DNA of 44,405 nt from Cyanobacteria bacterium PR.3.49 (GTDB lineage Bacteria; Cyanobacteriota; Vampirovibrionia; Obscuribacterales; Obscuribacteraceae). Shown here piece after piece: positions 1 through 8,707 of this stretch. The stretch's first letter is position 1. Every line of letters begins with the position of its first letter. Location of the stretch: contig PNKB01000021.1 in NCBI GenBank assembly GCA_013997645.1, positions 1 to 44,405 on the forward strand, read 5' to 3'. Below the pieces are notes generated by a model that was not told the DNA's origin, made no database searches, and was given only the letters and a program-made list of their open reading frames with translations. A program made the position numbers and the translations under genes.

Positions 1-351
1 GACTATCTTGGCGATATATGCGTGAATTGCATTGCTCTTCAGTTGCTCTTCTCGGGCGCGCTGCTTGGCTTGTTTTTGCTCTTCTTCCAGAAAGATAAGA
101 GTTTCATTGGCCAGATCTTCAAGGAGCGAAGCGTGCTCATGCTGGATGGTGGTGCTGTTGAAATGATTGAGGACGCTCTTGTTATGTGAGTTTTGCAACT
201 CGAAATTAGCGCCGCGCAGATCTTTATATATCTGTCTGTCTCTCTGGCGGGCGAGAATATTGACTTTGCCCCAGGCTCTTTGGAAGAAGGGTTCCTTTTC
301 ACGAACGCCTGCGACGTTGAGCATATAACGATAGTAAGGGTTGGTGGACAT
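1..351 (-). CDS. Partial hypothetical protein (N-terminal 117 residues)
   Basis: An open frame reads from ATG at 351 leftward to base 1 with no stop, so the gene continues outside the window. The start is supported by AAGGGA ending 7 nt upstream of the ATG. The protein begins MSTNPYYRYMLNVAGVREKE and soon becomes highly charged, with a Glu/Gln/Lys/Arg-rich segment around residues 88-105 that looks helical, perhaps coiled coil. There is no signal peptide or membrane segment in the visible part. I do not recognise the family. A different minus-strand frame open across 39-404 has poor composition and no ribosome binding site, so I treat it as a shadow of this gene. It is divergent from the glycosyltransferase at 609, and two inverted repeats lie between them. 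Confidence 0.7.
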   Translation of the reverse strand, partial: MSTNPYYRYMLNVAGVREKEPFFQRAWGKVNILARQRDRQIYKDLRGANFELQNSHNKSVLNHFNSTTIQHEHASLLEDLANETLIFLEEEQKQAKQRAREEQLKSNAIHAYIAKIV

Positions 352-492
352 GGCTTAATCCCTTGAGAAAGATGGGTGAAGTCGGCACGCAGAAGCCAAG
401 GCACACGCCGAAAGCCTTTCAGGCACTTCGTTTTGCGGTGCGCATTGCGCTCTATATTTGCATCTTACGCCGCCCATGCGGGTTTGTGAATT

Positions 493-534
493 CTCAAAAG
501 CTATTCATCACTTTTGAGTATAGGAAATCCTATA
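493..534. promoter_or_regulatory. Two adjacent inverted repeats in a divergent intergenic region
   Basis: CTCAAAAG (493-500) and CTTTTGAG (511-518) are perfect 8-bp arms around a 10-nt loop. Directly next to them TATAGGA-AA-TCCTATA (519-534) is a perfect 7-bp dyad with a 2-nt centre. Both lie between the divergent starts at 351 and 609. The compact second dyad has the form of a dimeric repressor site; this role is inferred. Confidence 0.4.
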
Positions 535-608
535 TAGATCCGCCGATTGGAACTTCTCACCTTATTTGCTGTCAGCGTAAATATCCGGGCAGATTTCGTT
601 GAAATTCA

Positions 609-1880
609 ATGTCCGTCGCCCTTTTAGGTCTTCAGAAGCTGATAAGATTTGCATGGAGTAGCCGTAAGTTGCAAAGTGACGCAGGGTTTTCCCCGATACT
701 TAGTATGGAATCGTCATTTCCCGATCGTTATAAACCGATTGCTCAAACCGCCCAGGCGGTTGATGCACCCTTAAGACTGGCGATGGTCAGTTGCGGACTC
801 GGCTATGTCAATCGCGGATTTGAAGTATCCACAGCCCGCTGGTATTCATCCTTAAAGAAAGATCCGCGTTTAAACGTACGCCTTTTCTCCGGTGGCACTT
901 ATCCGGAAAGCACTGTTGTGGCCAATCTGCCGCGCGACTTTCTTTTGCGCTGGCCTTTATTTATTGCTTCTTTATTCAATAAAAGGCGTGTATGGGAATT
1001 TGCCTATGGCGCCGAGATGGTGACGTTTGCAGTCGGGCTTCTGCCTCATCTCATTTCCTTTCGACCGGATGTCGTTTGGACGAAGGAAGCACCTTTCGGC
1101 TATGTGCTCATTTTTTTCAGAGATCTTCTCAAGCTCAAATTCAAAGTAGTCATCGCCAATGGTGGCGGGTTCAAACCAAATACAATCAAACTCTTTGATT
1201 TCGTCCAGCATTTGCAGCCTACTTCTTTTGAGACTGCGCTTTCCTTTGGAATTCCCAGAGAAAAAATGCAGGTTTTGCCTCACTTTGCCAGATATATTCA
1301 ACCTCAAGAGTCGCGAGACCAGGTGAGAAAAGAATTCGGGCTTGAAGAGGACGACTTTGCAGTCATCGTCGTGTCGGCCTGGAATTGTTACCATAAGCGC
1401 ATTGATTACATCATCAATGAAGTTGCGCAAATTAACGATCCTAAAGTGAAATTGATCTTGTGCGGGCATCCCGAGCCGGATACGGCATTTCTCAAGGACC
1501 TCGGCAAAAAGGTCTTGGGCGATCGCATTCAATGGCTGACACTGCCGGCAGAGGGTGTGCACAAAGCTCTTTATGCTTCAGATTGTTATGTAATCGCCAG
1601 TATCGATGAGGTTTTCGGAGCCGCCACTGTTGAGGCGGCCTTGGCTGAAAGGCCGATAGTCTGTCATCCGAACGCCGGAACTAAATATATTCTGGGCGAC
1701 TACGTCGGTGACACCGATCTGTCGTCGCCTGGGGCACTGGCTCTTGGTTTAATGCAGGTGAGGCAGAACCCACCGTCGGCAGATCGCCTGAAAGCAATTC
1801 GCAACAGCGTCAATAGCAAATTCAGCGAAGAAGTTCTGTCTGCTCAATTCGTCGAGGCCGTGGTTGGTCTGAAGAACTGA
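609..1880 (+). CDS. Family 4-type (GT-B) glycosyltransferase
   Basis: This is a GT-B retaining glycosyltransferase likely to transfer a sugar from a nucleotide sugar onto a cell-surface glycan. After about 55 variable residues an N-terminal Rossmann half starts with AMVSCGLGYVNRGFEVSTAR, a typical glycine-rich acceptor-side loop. The C-terminal donor-binding half contains VSAWNCYHKRIDYII, LILCGHPEPD and the diagnostic E-x7-E block within DEVFGAATVEAALAERP, where the glutamates contact the donor. No signal peptide or membrane segment is evident. The start is uncertain: ATG 609 and the in-frame ATG at 705 (beginning MESSFPDRY) both lack a clear Shine-Dalgarno sequence, and the conserved domain starts after both. 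The stop lies 1 nt from the end of the convergent histidine kinase gene. Sugar and acceptor cannot be read from the sequence. Confidence 0.85.
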   Translation: MSVALLGLQKLIRFAWSSRKLQSDAGFSPILSMESSFPDRYKPIAQTAQAVDAPLRLAMVSCGLGYVNRGFEVSTARWYSSLKKDPRLNVRLFSGGTYPESTVVANLPRDFLLRWPLFIASLFNKRRVWEFAYGAEMVTFAVGLLPHLISFRPDVVWTKEAPFGYVLIFFRDLLKLKFKVVIANGGGFKPNTIKLFDFVQHLQPTSFETALSFGIPREKMQVLPHFARYIQPQESRDQVRKEFGLEEDDFAVIVVSAWNCYHKRIDYIINEVAQINDPKVKLILCGHPEPDTAFLKDLGKKVLGDRIQWLTLPAEGVHKALYASDCYVIASIDEVFGAATVEAALAERPIVCHPNAGTKYILGDYVGDTDLSSPGALALGLMQVRQNPPSADRLKAIRNSVNSKFSEEVLSAQFVEAVVGLKN

Positions 1881-1881
1881 T

Positions 1882-4800
1882 TTAAACTTTGTTCTTTATC
1901 CACTGGGTAACGTCTTCGTAAGCGCGTTGCAATTCGTCTAGCGCAACGTTGGCTCTATATGTGTCGGTTTCTTTTGAGGCATGCTCGAGATTCAGACTTT
2001 GTGCATGCATCTGCTTGGCTCCGATCACGGACGCGATGCCGGCGAGCTGGTGCGCCACGCGAGCGCTCTCGATGAAATCATGAGCCAGAGCAGCGCGTTT
2101 CAAGAGGGTCATCAAAGATTCCGCTTCATCCGTGAATGTTTGCAGGATTTCACTCAGCGCTTCTTTGCCATATTGTTCGTCCAACCATTGCATGTCCACT
2201 GGCGTGGGAGCGAGGTCGTCCTGCAGATCGGCTTTGGTAATCTCCCGCGGCACCACGGTCAATTGATCCATTTCGCTGACTTGAAAACGGGCACTGTGAA
2301 TCAGATCGCTAATAGCGACCTCATCGTTGGTCATGGTGGCAAATTGCTTGACGGGCTGCTTTTGTTCTGTCATCCAACGCTTGATCAATGCGCGAATGTC
2401 ATCTAGTGAGACAGGTTTTGTAAGAAACTCGTCCATGCCGGCAGCAAAACATTTTTCTCGATCCTGCGGCAAGACTGAGGCTGTAAGAGCGACAATCGGA
2501 GTGTGGCGGTGCCCGCGCTCTTCAATGCGTCTTATCTGGCGCGTCGCTTCGAATCCGTCCATGACAGGCATCTGGCAATCCATAAGAATGAGGTCGTAGT
2601 TCTGCCCGGCAGCATTACTGACTGCTTCCATGCCATCGGATGCTGTTGCTACTGCCACGCCCAGCCTTTTGAGCTGGCGGGTGGCCAACTCTCTTAAGGC
2701 CGGATTGTCCTCAACCAGCAATACTGTTTTTGTGGAAAGTTGCAGAGCCGCTGCATTGGCTGCATCCAGAGCAGGCAAATCTTCACGGGTTTCCACTTGC
2801 TGATCGAAGTCGTTGGATACCGAATGCAAGAAGTCACTGAAGCGAAATGGCTTGACGAGCACTTTGGCAAAACCGGCATCTTTCAGCTTGCGATGGTAGT
2901 CTTTGGAATCAATATGTGTCAGTGCCACCCAGCGAATTCGATCGCAAAATTCGGATTGGTACATTTTTTCAATTTGATTGCGCGGGTCGATCGCACGATT
3001 GGACATATCCACGAAAAGCCTGATCGGATAATCGTTTTTTTTCGCCATTTTAGCGATCATCCATTCGGTCTCTTCGATTGACCCGGCTGCTTTGCATTCG
3101 ATCCCGCGCGCATACGAATACATTGTCAGTGATTCAGAAGTGAAGCGATCGTTCGAAACGATTATGAGCCGTGTCGTTTCCGCTTCGACATGGGCTGGTG
3201 CACCATGCTGTGCGCCAAGATAGTCGACGCCGTCGGTATGCAAGGTGGCTGTAAACCAAAAGTTTGAACCTTCTGCCTCGTGGCTGTCTACTCCAATCTC
3301 GCCACCCATCAGTTCGACAAGACTCTTGCTTATCGCCAGTCCTAAACCAGTTCCTGCCGTCTGGGCACCCTTTTTTCCTCTGGCTTGACTGAAGGGAAGA
3401 AAGAGGCAGTCTTTCGCTTCTTGAGCCAGCCCGCAACCGGTATCTATCACTGATGCCGAGAAAGTAACTGCGTGGTCGGCCAGTGAAAGTTTATCCACTC
3501 TGATCATGACGCTGCCCGATTCTGTAAATTTAAGGGCGTTTCCGCACAGATTCACCAGTATCTGCCGCAATCTTTTCGAGTCGCCTTTTAGAATCAAAGG
3601 CAAAGCCGGATCGACGAATGTTGAAAGAGAAAGGCCTTTGCTGCGCGCTGTCGTACCCAGCATCTCGGCTACATCTTCGACCAGGGTGCGCATATCGAAA
3701 CTTTCCGAATTGAGCTCCAGCTTTTTAGCTTCGATTTTAGACAGGTCCAAGATGTCGTTGACGATGCCCAGCAAGTTGTATGCCGAGCTGTGCAGCGTGT
3801 TGGCAAGCTTTCTTTGATCGTCTCCCAAATCAGTATCGAGGATCAATTCAGCCATGCCTATAACGCTGCTCAAAGGCGTGCGAATCTCGTGAGAGAGACT
3901 GGCAATAAAATCGGACTTGGTTTTAGATGACTCTATTGCTCTTTCACAGGCTGTTCTCAACTCGTCGGTAAGCAGTTTCAAACTGTCATTCTTCGAGCCT
4001 GCTTCGGTTATCTGTTCCAGCAAAGCTTTGTTGAGGCAATTGACCTCGTCCTCATGTGCCTTGCGCTCGGAAATATCGTGCAGAAAGGCGCAAACGGTTC
4101 CTGTCTCTTCACTGCCGACAGGAAAGCTGGCCAATTCAACCGGAAATTCATGTCCTTCTTTGTGCAGTGCGACCATCTCGACGCGCGTATTGAAAAACTT
4201 ACTGTGTCCTGAAGCGTTGAGCCGCGCCATGCCTTCTTTATGTGCTTGCACCAGCGCTTTTGGAATAATTGTTTCTTCCAAAGTCCTGCCGACGATTTCT
4301 CCTCGCAACCAACCGAAAGTTTTTTCCGCTTGAGGATTCCAATCGAGAATTCGTCCGTTCTTGTCGATTGCCACAAAAGCGTCGGTGGCTTTATCGAGAA
4401 TCGATCGAGTCCGATCGGCGCTTTCATGCAGGGCTGCACCGGCAAGCCGGCGAGCCATGTCGAGCCTGCCCAACTGCCGGCATGTCCGCCAGACCACCCA
4501 GAAAAATGCCGTGATCATAGATATGACGAGCAGAATACTGCCCGCTTCCGCATTGACCAGCCCGGAACTTTCGCCGGCCACACGCAACCAGCCAAAAAGA
4601 ATTGGCAGCCCGATTGCCGTTGGCAGAAGCGTTCTGGCCATCAGTCCGCCGGCGTCTCCATTGCTGATTACGACCATCAGTCCTTCGCGCGGACGGGATG
4701 AGAGAATGCCCAGACTCAAGACCAGGAAAGCTATTGCAGTGGGAAGCTGCATGTTGTTGAAACTGTCGGGGAAAGCAAAAAAAGGCAGCTTATATGTATA

Positions 4801-5400
4801 ACCAATCAATGCCGATATGGAAATCAAGAGTGGAATGAAAGCCAGATGCTGAAAAATGCGAATGCGGCCTACCGGTGGAGCACCCATGGAAAGCAAAGAA
4901 AGACCGGACGCCAGAATTGACAGAGCGACATTAGGTGCTATCTGCGCGGAGCCGCGTGATGTATCGACGGCCGAGCGAAACAATACTTGATCGAAATCGA
5001 GATTGAAAAATCCTGCAAAAGACGTGAGCGCTGCTATTCCAATCAAAATTGGGACGGTTGCAGTGATTTGGGCGCAGGTGGCTGCCTTTTTGTCGCCCAG
5101 TCCTTTCAAAGAATAGAGCAGTGATGCTCCCAGAAAGAGCAAAGCCAGAGATCCAGTATTGGAAACAGGGGCGCTTCCGGACAGAGGATTCTGCAGATAG
5201 GGCTGGTTTAAAAACCAGCCGGCAAGAGCGAGAACGCCGACCGCCATCGTTATGAACGAACACCAGTAAGCAAGCAGGACGAAAACCTGGCTGACTCGCG
5301 CCGTGCTGTCATCCGTCACTGGATTAAGACAAGGCGGCTCCGTCCACGGCACAGGAGAAAGCTCAGTCAATGTGTCGAAAGGCCGGTGTGGGGTGATCAT
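1882..5400 (-). CDS. Membrane hybrid sensor histidine kinase (PAS-HisKA-HATPase-pseudoREC-REC-HPt)
   Basis: A 1172-residue multistep phosphorelay sensor. Residues ~39-305 hold about eight hydrophobic segments forming a membrane sensor. A PAS domain follows (~325-448, with [20 protein letters not shown]), then HisKA with phospho-acceptor His504 in [10 protein letters not shown], and HATPase_c with the N box at Asn621 and glycine boxes DTGCGL and GTGLGLAI. Residues ~743-868 resemble a receiver but have Ser-Asn (749-750) where the acidic pair should be, though Asp798 and Lys850 remain. The second receiver (~891-1010) is complete: Glu897/Asp898, phospho-Asp941 and Lys995. The C-terminal HPt domain has His1117 in [13 protein letters not shown] lies 11 nt before the ATG. 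No separate response regulator is adjacent, so the output partner is unknown. Architecture is certain; the signal is not. Confidence 0.95.
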   Translation of the reverse strand: MITPHRPFDTLTELSPVPWTEPPCLNPVTDDSTARVSQVFVLLAYWCSFITMAVGVLALAGWFLNQPYLQNPLSGSAPVSNTGSLALLFLGASLLYSLKGLGDKKAATCAQITATVPILIGIAALTSFAGFFNLDFDQVLFRSAVDTSRGSAQIAPNVALSILASGLSLLSMGAPPVGRIRIFQHLAFIPLLISISALIGYTYKLPFFAFPDSFNNMQLPTAIAFLVLSLGILSSRPREGLMVVISNGDAGGLMARTLLPTAIGLPILFGWLRVAGESSGLVNAEAGSILLVISMITAFFWVVWRTCRQLGRLDMARRLAGAALHESADRTRSILDKATDAFVAIDKNGRILDWNPQAEKTFGWLRGEIVGRTLEETIIPKALVQAHKEGMARLNASGHSKFFNTRVEMVALHKEGHEFPVELASFPVGSEETGTVCAFLHDISERKAHEDEVNCLNKALLEQITEAGSKNDSLKLLTDELRTACERAIESSKTKSDFIASLSHEIRTPLSSVIGMAELILDTDLGDDQRKLANTLHSSAYNLLGIVNDILDLSKIEAKKLELNSESFDMRTLVEDVAEMLGTTARSKGLSLSTFVDPALPLILKGDSKRLRQILVNLCGNALKFTESGSVMIRVDKLSLADHAVTFSASVIDTGCGLAQEAKDCLFLPFSQARGKKGAQTAGTGLGLAISKSLVELMGGEIGVDSHEAEGSNFWFTATLHTDGVDYLGAQHGAPAHVEAETTRLIIVSNDRFTSESLTMYSYARGIECKAAGSIEETEWMIAKMAKKNDYPIRLFVDMSNRAIDPRNQIEKMYQSEFCDRIRWVALTHIDSKDYHRKLKDAGFAKVLVKPFRFSDFLHSVSNDFDQQVETREDLPALDAANAAALQLSTKTVLLVEDNPALRELATRQLKRLGVAVATASDGMEAVSNAAGQNYDLILMDCQMPVMDGFEATRQIRRIEERGHRHTPIVALTASVLPQDREKCFAAGMDEFLTKPVSLDDIRALIKRWMTEQKQPVKQFATMTNDEVAISDLIHSARFQVSEMDQLTVVPREITKADLQDDLAPTPVDMQWLDEQYGKEALSEILQTFTDEAESLMTLLKRAALAHDFIESARVAHQLAGIASVIGAKQMHAQSLNLEHASKETDTYRANVALDELQRAYEDVTQWIKNKV

Positions 5401-5438
5401 TTGGGCGAATGCTCCTGGTAAGAGGCAGGCTCAATCCA

Positions 5439-5504
5439 GGCACCTCTGGTGCCCTGAGCTGCTATAGAACATTCACAAAAACCCCTTATCATGACTATAG
5501 AACA
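5439..5504. promoter_or_regulatory. Leader hairpin and direct repeats upstream of the histidine kinase
   Basis: GGCACC-TCT-GGTGCC (5439-5453) is a perfect 6-bp hairpin 39 nt upstream of the kinase ATG. Beyond it the 10-mer CTATAGAACA occurs twice, at 5462-5471 and 5495-5504, 33 bp apart (about three helical turns). Read on the minus strand both copies hold TATAG next to TGTTC, so they may be alternative -10 boxes or paired activator sites. No convincing -35 box was found. Confidence 0.3.
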
Positions 5505-5558
5505 GATAGTCAATATCGGCAATAAGTGACGGGGTGAAAACGAAACCGCCCGATACTT

Positions 5559-6458
5559 TCAGGCACGTGCCCTGAGAAGAGCTATGGTGTTCGGCCTGCC
5601 TTCAAGCAATCCGAACATACTGCCGATTACCGAGACCGATGCCGGATTTTGCGCGGACGAAATGCGTTGCAATGTCGATTCTGCACGATCTGCAACGTAG
5701 GGATTTTCATCCTCAAGAAGTATTTCCAGATGTTCTTTGCCCAGGTGATGGCATTCCGCCAAAGCAAAGCGCACGTCAATGCACTCATCATTGATAAGTT
5801 TGAGGATGGCATCTTGCGGCGTGTTGGGATTGTCTGCTACCTGGGCTCGCACCTCCGCATCAAAATGTTGAGCCAATTGCATGAGCACGGCAGGCGGAGT
5901 GTTAGGGTGATCGATCAAGCGTAACGCGGTATGCCGGGAAAGATCTCTCCACGAACGCGTTGCATTTTCACCCACGGATACTCCTTTGGTTTCAAAAGTC
6001 GCGGGGGCATGCCAGGTTTTCTCCTCGTCATTTAGCAGATGATGAGCGTTTTTCCATGCATCAAAAGATCCGGAATTTGTGCTTGCATGCAAGCTTGCTT
6101 TCAGTCCGAAAATTGGAATTTCGTCAATTATCGATCTTGCCAGGGTTTCTGCCGACACTACAGGAAGATCGGCTGTGTCATCGATGGAGACGGGCTCTTC
6201 GATATGAGAAATGTTTTTGGCGCGCACGTAGTCTTTGACTATTTCCTGCGTTTGCTGGTCCGGCTTCAATGTCTCACCGCGTCTGGCGCGATCGAGAAAT
6301 TGTCCGGAAGCTGTCGATGCTTCTAAGCCTTTTTGATTGATGGCGCAGAGCCGGTCATGCTCGGCTTTTTCCAGTGGTGATGTATTTTTGCCGGAAAGAA
6401 TTTTTTCCAGGTTATAGAAAACATTTTTCAGTGTGTAATTGATTGAATTGAATAACAT
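5559..6458 (-). CDS. LRV/HEAT-like repeat protein
   Basis: A soluble protein of about 299 residues with a variable charged N-terminal half (~1-165) and a C-terminal array of ~24-residue helical repeats (~172-268). These repeats carry the signature of variant leucine-rich repeats: HPNTPPAVLMQLA followed by AEVRAQVADNPNTPQDAIL, then IDVRFALAECHHL and a last, more degenerate unit. The NPNTP turn with a following VRxxVA helix is typical of LRV proteins, which are scaffolds of unknown partner. Two ATGs lie in tandem at 6461 and 6458. The GGGAGG sequence sits only 3 nt from the first and 6 nt from the second, so I chose 6458. There is no signal peptide. It lies between the Ser/Thr kinase and the histidine kinase on the same strand, which suggests but does not prove a signalling role. 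Confidence 0.8.
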   Translation of the reverse strand: MLFNSINYTLKNVFYNLEKILSGKNTSPLEKAEHDRLCAINQKGLEASTASGQFLDRARRGETLKPDQQTQEIVKDYVRAKNISHIEEPVSIDDTADLPVVSAETLARSIIDEIPIFGLKASLHASTNSGSFDAWKNAHHLLNDEEKTWHAPATFETKGVSVGENATRSWRDLSRHTALRLIDHPNTPPAVLMQLAQHFDAEVRAQVADNPNTPQDAILKLINDECIDVRFALAECHHLGKEHLEILLEDENPYVADRAESTLQRISSAQNPASVSVIGSMFGLLEGRPNTIALLRARA

Positions 6459-6461
6459 CAT

Positions 6462-6782
6462 TTACCTCCCGCGTGCGGGAGCGCACGGTCAAGAAGTCTT
6501 TGTAGTTAATTTGAGAGATTCACCAAACTTGAAGGCGTTGGCAAACCGGAAACCTCACACGTTTGCCCACGCTGGCTGCACGATTCTATTTTTGGTTCGA
6601 AGGGCGCCGGTTGGAATCACCGGACGCATCTGTTTTGCTGCTTTTCGTTTCTGATAATCCCATTATGCCCATCGGTCCAATTTGATCGAGTTTGTGAGCG
6701 AAAATTGTAACGAGTGTGAACAAACCTCCCTCACGAGAGTGAGTTATGGTGCGGGATTTCGTTTGCATGTCGCTTGGAGAAA
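6462..6782. other. Gene-free stretch between the Ser/Thr kinase and LRV genes
   Basis: This 321-bp gap holds no convincing gene. A 60-codon minus-strand frame (6586-6768) lacks a ribosome binding site and recognisable sequence. CTCAC-GAGA-GTGAG (6730-6743) is a perfect 5-bp hairpin with a tetraloop about 40 nt beyond the kinase stop. It has no U-tract, so it may slow or protect RNA ends rather than terminate. The GGGAGG of the downstream LRV gene lies at the left edge. Confidence 0.4.
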
Positions 6783-8096
6783 TTAGAAACGAGTGCCGGT
6801 CATTTGCATGGCTAGAAAGCCACCGGCGGTTACTAAAATCAGAACCACAACCAGAATGATTATCACTTTCGGATTCTCGTAAAACGGCTTGGCCGGCTGT
6901 TGAGGCTTGGGAATGGCAGGAACTGTGCCGGACTTGTCTTTGATTTGCGTGCCGGTTTGAGCTTGCAAATTCTTGTTGGTCGCAGGTGCAACGCTATCTT
7001 TCAATTTCATCGACTCGGCACCGGCATTGATGCGAGCTTTGGAAAGATCCTGACCGCCTTTTTCCGGCGCAGCGATGTTGCTGACGGTAGAACGCGGATT
7101 GGCAGGCGTTTTTCTGTTGGCGAGAATTTTGCTGACATGAACCAATGCATCGCGGAATTCTTCCATCGATTGGTAGCGGTTGTCCGGTTTCTTTTCCAAA
7201 GCGCGGAATATAATCGTTTCCACTTCTTTGGGCAGATTCAGATCAGGGCGTATTTCTGTAAACTGCTTGGGCGTTTCGCGCACTTGCATTTCCATTGTTT
7301 CGACAATGGTTTTGCCCATCAGTGCCGGATAGCCGGTCAGCGATTCGTAAAACATGGTGCCCATGGAATAGATGTCCGACCTTGCATCGAGGATATGACC
7401 CATGCATTGCTCAGGGCTCATATAAATCGGGCTGCCGAAAATCTCACCGGTTTGGGTCAGGTTTTGCGATTGCCGTCCGGAATTGGGGAGCAGTTTGGCG
7501 ATACCAAAATCGACCACTTTTGCAACATCGGTTTTGCCGTCTTCGTCGACGAGCATGATATTGCTGGACTTCAAATCGCGGTGAATGACACCATGTCTGT
7601 GTGCATGTGCAAGTGCATCGGTAGCTTGAATGAATATTTTCAGCGCTCTTTCGCATTCGACTTGATTGTCGCGGCGAATGATGTCGGATAGGCTGTCTCC
7701 AACAAGAAAGTCCATGACCAAATACGGGCGGCCGTCATGAATTCCAAAGTCGTACATCTTGATGATGTTTTCATGCCTGAGCAGGCTGGCTGCTTGCGCT
7801 TCTTGCTGGAATCTTTTTACTGATGTCGGATCGGAAACAAGCTGTGATTGCAGAATCTTGATCGCCACTTCGCGGTCGACGAATTCCTGTACGCCCTTGT
7901 AGACGACGCTCATGCCGCCCCGTCCGACTTCGTTGAGCACACGATACTTTTCTGCCAGGACGGCATTCAAAAGCGTGTCTTCCTGGACAAGCATGAGCAG
8001 AGTCGAATCGGTGTCACAAATCACCGACTGAACAGGAAATTCTCGGTGGCATTTCGGACACCGCTTTTTCTGTGGTTTTTTTACGCCCTCTGTCAC
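6783..8096 (-). CDS. PknB-like membrane Ser/Thr protein kinase
   Basis: A eukaryotic-type Ser/Thr kinase of 437 residues. A short N-terminal Cys cluster (Cys13, Cys16 and Cys27 in CPKCHREF...IC) looks like a partial zinc ribbon. The kinase domain follows at ~51-310: glycine loop VGRGGMSVVYKG, Lys80 in VAIKIL, catalytic IHRDLKSSNI with Asp174, VVDFGIA with Asp196, and YMSPEQ in the activation segment. A disordered linker of Lys, Pro and Ala leads to one membrane segment (~407-430) and a very short tail, so there is no large extracellular sensor such as PASTA repeats. The start is GTG at 8096, with AAGGGA 5 nt upstream. Substrates are unknown; the LRV protein and histidine kinase downstream are plausible partners by position only. 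Confidence 0.95.
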   Translation of the reverse strand: MTEGVKKPQKKRCPKCHREFPVQSVICDTDSTLLMLVQEDTLLNAVLAEKYRVLNEVGRGGMSVVYKGVQEFVDREVAIKILQSQLVSDPTSVKRFQQEAQAASLLRHENIIKMYDFGIHDGRPYLVMDFLVGDSLSDIIRRDNQVECERALKIFIQATDALAHAHRHGVIHRDLKSSNIMLVDEDGKTDVAKVVDFGIAKLLPNSGRQSQNLTQTGEIFGSPIYMSPEQCMGHILDARSDIYSMGTMFYESLTGYPALMGKTIVETMEMQVRETPKQFTEIRPDLNLPKEVETIIFRALEKKPDNRYQSMEEFRDALVHVSKILANRKTPANPRSTVSNIAAPEKGGQDLSKARINAGAESMKLKDSVAPATNKNLQAQTGTQIKDKSGTVPAIPKPQQPAKPFYENPKVIIILVVVLILVTAGGFLAMQMTGTRF

Positions 8097-8170
8097 GATT
8101 TTCCCTTGATGACCGATCGCATTTAATCTAAGTCCGATTTTAAAACTCTGGCAATAATAGCAAAGCTTGG

Positions 8171-8193
8171 CTCTTCTATTAGTTTTAGAAGAG
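8171..8193. repeat. Perfect inverted repeat between VOC and kinase genes
   Basis: CTCTTCTA (8171-8178) and TAGAAGAG (8186-8193) pair perfectly around a 7-nt loop. The site is 75 nt upstream of the kinase GTG and 72 nt past the VOC stop. There is no following U-tract on the minus strand, so an operator or an RNA hairpin is as likely as a terminator. Confidence 0.35.
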
Positions 8194-8264
8194 ATCTGAA
8201 ATTCGTATTTAGGTGACTATTAACCTGAACCTTGAAAACGAGCGCAAAAGACCGGTCAGTCTTT

Positions 8265-8618
8265 TTACTTCCCTGGCATCGAATCCTTGGCAACAATTTC
8301 GACTGAATTGCCCGCTGAGTCCTGAATATAGACCGATCTGCTGCCGTCACGGTGGGTCTTCAGGTTGCCAAACTGGTCGGCATTTTCATGCAGGAAGGCA
8401 ATATGGGGCGGGTGCTGGTTTGGAACCACAAGAGCCAGTTTGATGTTTTCAAACTTCAAAAATGCCCAGGTCTTGTCCTGGTACTCGATTTCACAATTGA
8501 AGGTTTTTCTGTACCAATCCACAGCCTTCTCTACATCATCAACGGCCACGGCAATGTGGTCGATTGTGTCGAGAGCGCCCGAGCTTTCTTGAACTTTCTT
8601 TTCTGCTGTTTCGGTCAT
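8265..8618 (-). CDS. VOC/glyoxalase-fold metal protein
   Basis: A 117-residue single-module vicinal-oxygen-chelate protein, of the size seen in lactoylglutathione-lyase-like and methylmalonyl-CoA epimerase-like families. The beta-alpha-beta-beta-beta pattern is clear: DTIDHIAVAVDDVEKAVDWY starts the first strand and supplies His, PPHIAFL supplies a second His, and SAGNSVEIVAKD supplies a Glu near the end. These match the usual metal ligands of the fold. The reaction cannot be read from sequence. It lies 89 nt downstream of the tryptophan dioxygenase gene on the same strand and may be co-transcribed. The ribosome binding site before ATG 8618 is weak. The C-terminal strand motif with an aromatic-free DSAGNSVE is typical of glyoxalase I relatives. 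Confidence 0.85.
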   Translation of the reverse strand: MTETAEKKVQESSGALDTIDHIAVAVDDVEKAVDWYRKTFNCEIEYQDKTWAFLKFENIKLALVVPNQHPPHIAFLHENADQFGNLKTHRDGSRSVYIQDSAGNSVEIVAKDSMPGK

Positions 8619-8707
8619 GTCCGTGTTTGTAGCTTACGTTCGGTCTTATTTTGGCAGACTTGGTCATATATTGGACGGAAAGCTTTCAAGTGGTCGAAAT
8701 CCCACCT

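Noticed and set aside
39..404. 121-codon minus-strand frame at the left end
   Set aside because: Poor composition and no ribosome binding site. The overlapping frame from ATG 351 has AAGGGA upstream and better coding character.
6586..6768. 60-codon minus-strand frame between kinase and LRV genes
   Set aside because: No ribosome binding site and it covers a hairpin; likely chance.
6900..7691. 263-codon plus-strand frame opposite the Ser/Thr kinase
   Set aside because: It lies fully inside a well-conserved kinase gene and shows no recognisable motif.
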